Shown: positions 1 to 5,769, counted from the first letter of the stretch. The stretch: DNA of 6,263 nt from an uncultured Collinsella sp. (GCA_902479205.1 CABSNX010000119.1:1-6263); one strand, 5' to 3'. Numbers and translations are program-made. Notes: generated from the letters alone by a model not told the origin.

Positions 1-2
1 AC

Positions 3-665
3 CAGGACCGCATCACCCAGCAAGTGCAGCACCGCGAGGCCGGGGAGTTTAAGAAAGACAAGCTCAAGGTACTTGCCGAGCTCACCAAGCTGCGTCAGAT
101 CTGCTGCGACCCGCATCTGCACTATGCGGACTACAAGGCGGGAAGCGCCAAACTCGATACGTGCATGGAGCTCGTTCACGGCGCGCTTGACGGTGGTCAC
201 CGCATCTTGCTGTTCAGCCAGTTTACGGGCATGCTCGATATCATTGGCAAGCGCCTGGTCAAGGAGGATATCGCCTTTCTTAAGCTTACGGGCGCATCGT
301 CTAAGGAGAGTCGCGCCAAGATGGTTGCGCAGTTCCAAGCGGGCGAGGTGCCGGTGTTCTTGATTTCGCTCAAGGCGGGCGGCGTGGGCCTTAATTTGAC
401 GGCTGCCGACGTGGTCATCCACTACGACCCGTGGTGGAACGTGGCGGCGCAGGACCAGGCGACCGACCGCGCCCACCGCATTGGCCAGCAGCACACCGTG
501 ACCGTGTACAAGCTCATCGCCAAGGACACGATCGAGGAGCGCATCATGCAGATGCAGGAGTCCAAACGCGATCTGGTCAACAGCGTGCTCGGCGGCGACG
601 GCATCTCATCGGCGCTGTTCACGCGCGAGGATGTTCTGGCGCTGCTCGGCGGCGACGGTCGCTAA
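3..665 (+). CDS. SNF2-family DEAD/H helicase, C-terminal part (5' end outside window)
   Basis: This is the C-terminal RecA-like lobe of a Snf2/Rad54-type, ATP-dependent, DNA-translocating helicase. The frame is open from the first bases of the window to TAA at 663-665, so the gene is truncated by the window edge; the GTG at 24 is internal and not a start. Visible hallmarks in order are LRQICCDP near 93-116, motif IV ILLFSQFT (204-227), motif V around LKAGGVGLNL with HYDPWWN (about 369-440), and motif VI QATDRAHRIGQ (456-488), including the arginines expected for ATP hydrolysis. The frame ends with a short helical tail (FTREDVLALLGG), typical of bacterial SNF2 proteins. The N-terminal ATP-binding lobe, and any SWIM zinc-finger domain, would lie upstream and cannot be seen. 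Family membership is clear. The cellular role (transcription recycling, repair or defence) cannot be told from this fragment. Confidence 0.93.
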   Translation, partial: QDRITQQVQHREAGEFKKDKLKVLAELTKLRQICCDPHLHYADYKAGSAKLDTCMELVHGALDGGHRILLFSQFTGMLDIIGKRLVKEDIAFLKLTGASSKESRAKMVAQFQAGEVPVFLISLKAGGVGLNLTAADVVIHYDPWWNVAAQDQATDRAHRIGQQHTVTVYKLIAKDTIEERIMQMQESKRDLVNSVLGGDGISSALFTREDVLALLGGDGR

Positions 666-674
666 CCCGCTCGA

Positions 675-711
675 GTGGGGCCGCCAGGGCGGATAGTACG
701 CGCCGCCCCAC
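675..711. other. Possible hairpin downstream of the SNF2 gene
   Basis: GTGGGGC (675-681) is perfectly complementary to GCCCCAC (705-711), with a second overlapping option pairing GGGCGG (687-692) with CCGCCC (703-708). No T-tract follows, so this is not a standard intrinsic terminator, although it lies 10 bases after the SNF2 stop and could still help end transcription. The rest of 666-815 holds a good ribosome binding site for the next gene, but I see no convincing -35/-10 pair. Confidence 0.3.
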
Positions 712-803
712 CGTTCCCGCCCGTTATGTGTTCATTTGCCATGCCGTGGATGGTTCGCCTGCCTTTGGGCATAAGAAGCATCAGGAATATTGGCACATCA
801 GCA

Positions 804-809
804 AAGGAG
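804..809 (+). promoter_or_regulatory. Ribosome binding site of the superoxide reductase gene
   Basis: AAGGAG lies six bases before ATG 816. It decides the start against the longer in-frame ATG at 675, which has no comparable site upstream. Confidence 0.85.
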
Positions 810-815
810 AACATC

Positions 816-1178
816 ATGGCGAAATTCTTTAAGGACCCCGACGGTAAGCTCATCGCTGCCCTTGGCGACGGCGTTGCGACCCCTGCCGGTTGCACGGAGC
901 TGACCGCAAACACCGAGGATGCGGCACACGAGAAGCACGTGCCTGTTGTCGAGATCGAGCGCGACGGCCACGTCATTCGCGCACGCGTGGGCTCGACAGA
1001 GCACCCCATGCTGCCCGAGCACTACATCGAGTGGATCGCGCTTGAGGCCGAGGGCCGCCTGGAGGTCCATTACCTTGAGCCCGGCATGAAGCCCACGACG
1101 TTTTTCGCTGGCGGCTCCAAGACCGGTACCGTCTATGCCTACTGCAACCTGCACGGGTTGTGGTCCGCGACGTTCTAG
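816..1178 (+). CDS. Superoxide reductase (desulfoferrodoxin/neelaredoxin type, one iron centre)
   Basis: This 120-residue cytosolic protein should reduce superoxide to hydrogen peroxide without releasing oxygen, using electrons usually supplied by rubredoxin. The catalytic Fe(His)4Cys ligands are all visible: His41 in EKHVPV, His63 in EHPM, His69 in EHYIEW, and Cys110 with His113 in CNLHG. Glu39 and Lys40, the pair near the open iron site, are also kept. The N-terminal region (1-38) sits where two-iron desulfoferrodoxins carry a Cys4 desulforedoxin domain, but only Cys26 remains and the CxxC is gone. A second iron centre is therefore not expected, which resembles the class III enzymes described from Treponema. 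The start at 816 is chosen because AAGGAG at 804-809 sits six bases upstream. An in-frame ATG at 675 would add 47 residues unlike the family. A strong terminator follows, so it is probably a single-gene unit. Confidence 0.93.
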   Translation: MAKFFKDPDGKLIAALGDGVATPAGCTELTANTEDAAHEKHVPVVEIERDGHVIRARVGSTEHPMLPEHYIEWIALEAEGRLEVHYLEPGMKPTTFFAGGSKTGTVYAYCNLHGLWSATF

Positions 1179-1224
1179 GAGCGCGCCCCCGCTCGGGGTA
1201 TCATAGCTAGTATATGCACATGCG

Positions 1225-1256
1225 AGCGCCGGCTGCATTATGCGGCCGGCGCTTTT
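1225..1256 (+). terminator. Rho-independent terminator after the superoxide reductase gene
   Basis: The arms 1225-1237 and 1241-1253 form a 13-bp stem with a single T-G wobble (1234/1244) and a three-base loop, TTA. The outer nine pairs are AGCGCCGGC with GCCGGCGCT, and TTTT (1253-1256) follows directly. It lies 46 bases past the stop at 1178 and 39 bases before the next start, so it should separate the two transcripts. The base run on the other side is not A-rich, so it acts mainly on + strand transcription. Confidence 0.85.
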
Positions 1257-1295
1257 ACTACGACAACGACGATTTACGACGGAAAGGGCTGGGCC

Positions 1296-3281
1296 ATGAA
1301 GCTCGCACTTGCACAGATCGATATGCGCCTGGGTGATATTGAGGGCATTTGCGGCCGCATCGAGGACCAGGCTCGCCTGGCTCATGAGCGCGGCGCGCGC
1401 GTGCTGTGCGTTCCGGCCCCGCTCTTTATGGGCGCCATGCCGGGCAGCCTGGTGGGCGCTGCCGATTTTGAGCACGATATGCTGACGGGCCTGACGGGCG
1501 TTGCCGAGCGCATCCAAGAGCTCGATATGATCTGCATCGTGCCCTCTGCGGTTTCGTTTGAGGGCCAGCCCCTGCTTGACTACATGATGCTCAAAGACGG
1601 TCGCGTGGTGCCCGCGCGCGCAAGTATTGCCCTGCAGCGTGGCGAGAACAACGACGCGCGTTGGGCGCCTCCGGTGTTTGACGTGGACGGCGTGCGCATC
1701 GCTGTGGTGTTTGACCTGGATCGCGAGCTCGAGATGCTGCCGACCGGCGTCGACCTCATTGCCTATTTCCAGTTTAATGCGTTTGACATGACCGACCGCG
1801 AGACCGCCGCCGTCGCCGCCGTGCGCAGCGGTGCCTACCGCAAGATCGCCTCCAAGCGCAGCGTGTGGTTTGCCTGCATGGCGCCGGTCGGCGCCTATGA
1901 CGAGTCGGTGTATACCGGCGGGTCGTTTGTGCTCGACGATTGCGGTCGCGTGGTGGCCCAGGCGCCGTGTTTTGAGGAGAGCCTGCTGGTTCAGGAGATT
2001 CAGCGCGGCGTGATGCTCGATGCCCTGGAGGACCATGAGCTGCCCCAGTTTCGCTCCGAGGAGTGGCTGTGGCAGGCGCTGGTGCTTGCCGTGCGCGACA
2101 ATGCCCGCGCCCGCGGTGCGTCGCGTGCCGTGGTGGCGCTCGAGGGCGATTTGCCGTCGTCCCTGTTGGCAGCGCTTGCCGTCGATGCCTTGGGTCCTCG
2201 TAACGTAATTGGCTTAGTGCTGGGGCGCAACCGCATCTTTACGCCGGCGCAGGAGGAGGCCGAGGCCGCCCGCTGTTCTGCTGTTCGCTCAATCGCTGAG
2301 CGCCTGTACATTCGCACCGTCGAGCGCGATGCGCCGGATGCGGAGCGTGTGCTCGACCGCGACGTGTCGGCGGGCGATGCCGAGCGCCTGCGTTCGCGCG
2401 CGCTGGGCCTGATGCTCGAGGATACGGCGCTCGAGCTGGGCGCCATGGCGTTGAGCCCGCTTTCCAAGACTGAGTATGCACTGGCGGCGCCCGCACTGTC
2501 CGGCGGCTACCAGGGCGACTTTGCGCCCTTTGGCGACGTGTATCTGTCGACGCTCGAGTTTGTGGCACGCGTGCGCAACCGCGCCTCGGCCGTGGTGCCC
2601 CAAGAGCTCGTGACGCTCAACGCGGTGGAGGATTGCATGGATCGCGTGCTGGCGCAGGCGCTCTCGACGCTCGACGGTCCGGTCGATATGCTCGACCGCG
2701 CGGCGCAGCTGCTTGGCGGGCTTGAGCCGGGTGAGGTCGATGGTGCGCTTGAGTCGCACGTGGACCGCAACCGTCCCTTTGACGACATCCCGATGGCCGC
2801 CGCCAAGCCCGAGGCCTGCTCGCTGCTGCTGATGCTCGTGCGCCAGGGCGAGGCTGCCCGTCGCATGCTACCGACGGCGCCGATCGTTTCGGCCCGTTCG
2901 TTTGCCGAGCGCGCCTGGCCGTACATGCTTGCGTGGTTCGATCTTGGCCTTAGCGGTAAAGAGCGCATGACGGTTGATTCGCTGGCGCGCGCCGAGGTGC
3001 GTCGCTTTGCCGACGACGATACGAGTGACCGTATGCGCGGCGAGATGATGGGCCTGCTGGGCGAGCTGTTGGGTATTTCACCCGAGCAGATGGAAGAGCT
3101 GCGCTCCGAGGACGGTCAGCGTCGTCTGCATGAGGGCATGAAAAAGTTCGAGGGCGAGGTTCAGGACGCCATCGATAAGATGATGGGCGGCCAGGGCGGA
3201 CCGCAGGGTGGGCCCCAGGGTGGTCCGATGCCGCATCCGCCGGTAGATCCGAGGCAGTTCCCATTCTTCTCGCAGAACTAA
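1296..3281 (+). CDS. NAD+ synthetase-like protein, predicted pseudoenzyme with both active sites lost
   Basis: This 661-residue protein keeps the two-domain plan of glutamine-dependent NAD+ synthetase (NadE): a nitrilase-like amidase domain (about 1-250) and an ATP-pyrophosphatase domain (about 260-540). Recalled NadE motifs line up almost without gaps, yet key residues differ. The nitrilase Glu-Lys-Cys triad falls on Ala41 (VPAPLFMG where FPELALTG is usual), Ala109 and Asp140 (VFDLD for ICEDL). The SGGxDS ATP loop is EGDLPS at 283-288. The GYCTLYGDMAGGFAP region reads APALSGGYQGDFAP (398-411), keeping only its outline. The late KRRQAPP block survives as ARRMLPT (521-527). Residues from about 551 are additional: helical, acidic, then a GGPQ-repeat tail. 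GGAAAGG (1281-1287) precedes ATG 1296. NAD+ synthesis looks impossible; a binding, scaffolding or regulatory role is inference. Its neighbours do not point to a partner. Confidence 0.8.
   Translation: MKLALAQIDMRLGDIEGICGRIEDQARLAHERGARVLCVPAPLFMGAMPGSLVGAADFEHDMLTGLTGVAERIQELDMICIVPSAVSFEGQPLLDYMMLKDGRVVPARASIALQRGENNDARWAPPVFDVDGVRIAVVFDLDRELEMLPTGVDLIAYFQFNAFDMTDRETAAVAAVRSGAYRKIASKRSVWFACMAPVGAYDESVYTGGSFVLDDCGRVVAQAPCFEESLLVQEIQRGVMLDALEDHELPQFRSEEWLWQALVLAVRDNARARGASRAVVALEGDLPSSLLAALAVDALGPRNVIGLVLGRNRIFTPAQEEAEAARCSAVRSIAERLYIRTVERDAPDAERVLDRDVSAGDAERLRSRALGLMLEDTALELGAMALSPLSKTEYALAAPALSGGYQGDFAPFGDVYLSTLEFVARVRNRASAVVPQELVTLNAVEDCMDRVLAQALSTLDGPVDMLDRAAQLLGGLEPGEVDGALESHVDRNRPFDDIPMAAAKPEACSLLLMLVRQGEAARRMLPTAPIVSARSFAERAWPYMLAWFDLGLSGKERMTVDSLARAEVRRFADDDTSDRMRGEMMGLLGELLGISPEQMEELRSEDGQRRLHEGMKKFEGEVQDAIDKMMGGQGGPQGGPQGGPMPHPPVDPRQFPFFSQN
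3186..3227 (+). repeat. In-frame repeat coding for the QGGP tail
   Basis: Fourteen codons for residues 631-644 encode GG followed by QGGP three times (Q633 to P644). The third codon positions differ between units (GGA/GGG/GGT, CCG/CCC), so it is an old or selected repeat and not a fresh slippage product. It starts a flexible tail ending in PRQFPFFSQN. Confidence 0.8.
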
Positions 3282-3313
3282 AAAGGTTACGCGGTTTTAC
3301 CAAACCGCGTAAC
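3280..3313 (-). terminator. Intrinsic terminator shaped for minus-strand transcription
   Basis: The stem GTTACGCGGTTT (3286-3297) pairs perfectly over 12 bases with AAACCGCGTAAC (3302-3313), with the four-base loop TACC. On the minus strand the hairpin is followed by CC and five T residues (the A-run at 3280-3284), the classic layout. On the plus strand GAGTCG follows instead of T's, so it would be a weaker end for the NAD+ synthetase-like gene, whose stop codon overlaps the A-run. No long minus-strand gene reads into it. Confidence 0.65.
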
Positions 3314-3326
3314 GAGTCGACGCTGC

Positions 3327-3424
3327 GCGCCCGCCAGAGCGGCAATCTGCCTTTCAATCGTCGGGCATGACCACCAGGTCAATGCCCTCCTCTTTCAAGG
3401 CACCTTGCTCGCTCTGGCGGGCGC
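3327..3424. repeat. 98-nt long inverted repeat / structured element upstream of ruvC
   Basis: The outer arms GCGCCCGCCAGAGCG (3327-3341) and CGCTCTGGCGGGCGC (3410-3424) are perfect complements over 15 bases. Pairing continues inward in register: GCAA (3342-3345) with TTGC (3405-3408), TGCCTT (3348-3353) with AAGGCA (3397-3402), GGGCAT (3363-3368) with ATGCCC (3382-3387), and GACC (3369-3372) with GGTC (3377-3380), with bulged A3381 and the loop ACCA. This gives about 35 pairs in one long hairpin. It could be a structured RNA on either strand, a small palindromic mobile repeat, or the mRNA fold of a decayed gene end. I do not recognise a known RNA family in it. The minus-strand terminator next to it favours transcription on the minus strand. 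Confidence 0.6.
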
Positions 3425-3482
3425 TCGCTTGCGTATGCTCAACCTACAATTCGATCTCGGCTGACTTATAGGGCTAGCGTTG

Positions 3483-3491
3483 TGTTATTCT
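3483..3491 (+). promoter_or_regulatory. Probable promoter of the ruvCAB operon (extended -10)
   Basis: TGTTATTCT is an extended -10 element: TG at 3483-3484 and TATTCT at 3486-3491, matching TATAAT at four of six positions. TGACTT at 3462-3467 is a poor -35 at 18-base spacing. The predicted start point near 3498 leaves a leader of about 60 bases before ruvC. Confidence 0.45.
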
Positions 3492-3505
3492 AGAACAGAC
3501 GTTCG
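3492..3505 (+). promoter_or_regulatory. LexA-type SOS box in front of ruvC
   Basis: AGAACAGACGTTCG matches 12 of 14 positions of the Gram-positive SOS box CGAACRNRYGTTYC, including the full GAAC-N4-GTTC core (3493-3504). It abuts the putative -10 and covers the expected start point, where a bound LexA dimer would block RNA polymerase. Established knowledge: ruv genes belong to the SOS regulon in several bacteria, which supports the call. That this organism has LexA with this specificity is inferred. Confidence 0.7.
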
Positions 3506-3548
3506 TGAATGATGCGCGGGGCCTTGCCTTGTGCTGTACTGGTGACGA

Positions 3549-3555
3549 GGGGAGG
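3549..3555 (+). promoter_or_regulatory. Ribosome binding site of ruvC
   Basis: GGGGAGG ends five bases before the TTG at 3561. This strong site supports use of the rare TTG start codon. Confidence 0.8.
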
Positions 3556-3560
3556 TCGGC

Positions 3561-4082
3561 TTGGTTATCTTGGGTATCGACCCCGGTTTGGCCCATACGG
3601 GCTGGGGGATTATCGAGGAGCGACATGGCGAGGTCCGCTGCCGTGCCTACGGTTGTATCGAGACCAGCGCGGGCAGCCCGCTTGCGGTGCGCCTGTCGCA
3701 TATCGCCCGTGACCTCAAGGGCGTCGTCGAACGCTACCGTCCCGATACCGCGGCTATCGAGAGCATCTACTTTGGCGCTAATGTCCGCTCGGCCATCCCA
3801 ACGGCGCATGCCCGCGGTGCTGCACTCGTGGCGCTTTCGGAGTGCGCGCTCGAGATTGGCGAATACACGCCCATGCAGATCAAGCAGGCTGTTGTGGGCA
3901 CCGGCGCCGCGGACAAACGGCAGGTCGCGTATATGGTTCGTACGCTCACGCAGCTCGATCACGATCCTCACCCAGACCATGCCGCCGATGCCCTGGCCTG
4001 CGCCATCTGTCACGTTAACCTAAGCCGCACCCGGGCGCTTACCGGCGGTGAGTTCTATCAACAGAGAGGAACCGGATACTGA
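3561..4082 (+). CDS. ruvC: Crossover junction endodeoxyribonuclease RuvC
   Basis: RuvC cuts Holliday junctions symmetrically, working as a dimer with RuvAB at the end of recombinational repair. The 173-residue product has the usual family length and begins ILGIDPG at the RNase H-like fold's first strand. The metal-binding acidic set is visible: Asp7, Glu67 (AAIESIYFG) and Asp143 (HAADALA), with His140 where Escherichia coli has Asp. Thermus RuvC also has histidine there, so this is an accepted variant. The start is TTG at 3561: an in-frame TGA at 3543-3545 excludes an upstream start, GGGGAGG (3549-3555) sits five bases before it, and the protein then begins exactly at the conserved strand. 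It is the first gene of the operon, behind the promoter and SOS box. Its TGA overlaps the ruvA ATG (TGATG, 4080-4084). Confidence 0.97.
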   Translation: MVILGIDPGLAHTGWGIIEERHGEVRCRAYGCIETSAGSPLAVRLSHIARDLKGVVERYRPDTAAIESIYFGANVRSAIPTAHARGAALVALSECALEIGEYTPMQIKQAVVGTGAADKRQVAYMVRTLTQLDHDPHPDHAADALACAICHVNLSRTRALTGGEFYQQRGTGY

Positions 4083-4702
4083 TGATCTCCCAGCTCCATG
4101 GAACGCTTATCGAGGCCACGATGAGCTCGGCCGTCGTCGATGTGTCGGGCGTGGGCTTTGAGCTCGGTATTTCGGGCAGCACTGCCGCCACGCTGCCTAC
4201 GCCCGGCGGCGAGGTTCGACTTTATACCCGTATGCAGGTGCGCGAGGACGCCATGACGCTCTTTGGCTTTGCCTCCAAGGACGAGCGCACGATGTTCGAT
4301 CGGCTCGTGTCCGTCTCGGGCGTCGGTCCGCGACTGGCGCTTGCCGTGCTTTCCACCTATACCGTGGGACAGCTGTATTCCCTGGTGATGGCCGAGGACG
4401 ACAAGGGCATGGCCAAGGTGCCCGGTGTGGGCAAAAAGACCGCCCAGCGCCTTATCTTGGAACTCAAGAGTACCTTTGCCAAGGACAAGGGCTTTGTTCC
4501 GGTCGACGTAATCCCCGGTCAGGTTGCGATGCCGGTCCCCGCCGCCGCTCCTTCGGCGATCGATGACGCCCGCGCGGCGCTCCTTTCCATGGGCTTTAGC
4601 CCGCAGGAGACCGAGGTCGCCCTGAGCGGGTATGATGGGCAGGATATGCGTGTCGAGGACCTGCTCGGCGCGGCGCTTAAGCGACTCGGAATGGATGCGT
4701 GA
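4082..4702 (+). CDS. ruvA: Holliday junction branch migration complex subunit RuvA
   Basis: RuvA binds the four-way DNA junction as a tetramer and loads the RuvB motors. The 206 residues cover all three domains: an N-terminal OB fold (about 1-64) starting MISQLHGTLIE, with the acidic pin Glu55-Asp56 in REDAMTLFGF; two helix-hairpin-helix motifs, VSGVGPRLALAVLS (78-91) and VPGVGKKTAQRLILEL (113-128); a linker rich in Pro and Ala (about 139-159); and the small C-terminal domain III that contacts RuvB (from DDARAALLSMGFS at 161 to the end). The ATG shares bases with the ruvC stop, so it is probably translated by coupling. AGAGAGGA at 4063-4070 is 11 bases upstream, rather far for a good independent site. 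The TGA in turn overlaps the ruvB ATG. Confidence 0.97.
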   Translation: MISQLHGTLIEATMSSAVVDVSGVGFELGISGSTAATLPTPGGEVRLYTRMQVREDAMTLFGFASKDERTMFDRLVSVSGVGPRLALAVLSTYTVGQLYSLVMAEDDKGMAKVPGVGKKTAQRLILELKSTFAKDKGFVPVDVIPGQVAMPVPAAAPSAIDDARAALLSMGFSPQETEVALSGYDGQDMRVEDLLGAALKRLGMDA

Positions 4703-5769
4703 TGTGGGAAGCCGATGACTCTCAGGACCTGTGGGCGACGCCCGGCAGCTCGCCGGCGGCATTTATGGCGCACGGTGAGCGCATGGTGGGCTCGGAGCTG
4801 ACGCCCGAAGACCTCGATGTCGACCGTACCCTGCGTCCCCAGCGCCTGGACGACTACTGCGGTCAGGAGCATATCAAGCAGAGCCTGCGCGTGCTGATCG
4901 AGGCGGCACAGAGCCGTGGCGAGACGCTCGACCACGTGATCTTTTCGGGCCCTCCGGGTCTGGGCAAGACCACGCTGGCCACCGTTATCGCCAACGAGCT
5001 GGGCGCTCAGATCAAGACGACGAGCGGCCCGGCCATCGCGCGTACCGGCGACCTGGCGGCTATCCTTACCAACTTGCAGCCAGGTGACGTGCTGTTTATC
5101 GACGAGATCCACCGCCTCAACCGCTCGGTCGAGGAGGTCCTGTATCCTGCGATGGAGGACTTTGCCCTCGATATTGTGATCGGCAAGGGTCCGGCTGCAC
5201 GCTCGATTCGCCTGGATATCCCTAAGTTCACGCTGGTGGCGGCAACGACTCGCTCGGGCATGCTGACCGGCCCGCTGCGCGACCGCTTTGGCATTTCGTA
5301 TCGCCTGGATTACTACACGGTCGAGGAGCTTGCCCAGATCGTGACCCGCTCGGCGACCATCTTGGGCGTGACGATAGACCATCCGAGTGCGCTCGAGATC
5401 GGCTCGCGTTCGCGTGGCACGCCGCGCCTGGCCAACCGTCTGCTCAAACGCGTGCGCGACTATGCGCAGGTGCGCGGCAACGGTCCTATTGAGCTTGATA
5501 TTTGCCGTCAGGCACTCGAGTTCTTCGAGATTGATGAGCTTGGTCTGGACTGGATGGATATTCGCATCTTGGAGACGCTCGCCAAGACGTTCTCCGGCCG
5601 TGCCGTGGGCCTGACGACCCTTGCCAGCGCGGTGGGCGAGGACCCGGGTACGCTCGAGGATGTCTATGAGCCCTATCTGCTGCAGTGCGGCTTGATGATT
5701 CGCACGCCCCAGGGCCGTCAGGCAACGCTTCGCACCTTTGAGCATTTGGGTATCGAGCCAGCCGTTTAG
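4702..5769 (+). CDS. ruvB: Holliday junction ATP-dependent DNA helicase RuvB
   Basis: RuvB is the hexameric AAA+ motor that pulls DNA through the RuvA-bound junction. With the ATG at 4702 it has 355 residues. Landmarks are LRPQRLDDYCGQ (about 44-55), Walker A GPPGLGKTT (83-91), Walker B LFIDEIHR (131-138), sensor 1 ATTR (181-184), the arginine-finger segment PLRDRFG (191-197), the AAA+ lid with GTPRLANRLLKR (239-250) and the C-terminal winged helix ending near RTPQGRQAT. I prefer ATG 4702 over GTG 4699 because it recreates the TGATG stop/start overlap seen between ruvC and ruvA. About 28 residues precede the usual family start, and MVGSELTPEDL could be a later start at 4783. No clear ribosome binding site is seen, which is consistent with coupling. 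I find no clear terminator between its stop and the next gene. Confidence 0.97.
   Translation: MWEADDSQDLWATPGSSPAAFMAHGERMVGSELTPEDLDVDRTLRPQRLDDYCGQEHIKQSLRVLIEAAQSRGETLDHVIFSGPPGLGKTTLATVIANELGAQIKTTSGPAIARTGDLAAILTNLQPGDVLFIDEIHRLNRSVEEVLYPAMEDFALDIVIGKGPAARSIRLDIPKFTLVAATTRSGMLTGPLRDRFGISYRLDYYTVEELAQIVTRSATILGVTIDHPSALEIGSRSRGTPRLANRLLKRVRDYAQVRGNGPIELDICRQALEFFEIDELGLDWMDIRILETLAKTFSGRAVGLTTLASAVGEDPGTLEDVYEPYLLQCGLMIRTPQGRQATLRTFEHLGIEPAV

Noticed and set aside
24..26. GTG as the start of the first gene
   Set aside because: The frame stays open to the window edge and the encoded part is only the C-terminal helicase lobe, so this is an internal valine codon.
736..741. TTGCCA as a -35 box for the superoxide reductase gene
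   Set aside because: No acceptable -10 lies 16-18 bases downstream (CTGCCT at 17), so the match is probably chance.
798..2036. Long minus-strand open frame of 412 codons across the superoxide reductase and NadE-like genes
   Set aside because: It is antisense to two well-supported genes and crosses their terminator. Its composition (many His, Arg, Ala) is that of a high-GC shadow frame, and it has no recognisable motif.
3327..3424. Signal recognition particle RNA or CRISPR-type repeat
   Set aside because: The conserved GGAAG-type apical core of SRP RNA is absent, and there is one inverted repeat rather than spaced direct repeats.
3367..3471. Plus-strand frame of 34 codons in the gap before ruvC
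   Set aside because: It has no ribosome binding site, is Cys/Ser-rich without a family pattern, and lies within the hairpin element; nothing supports translation.
3509..3712. Plus-strand frame of 67 codons beginning in the ruvC leader
   Set aside because: It overlaps ruvC in another frame for most of its length and has no clear ribosome binding site.
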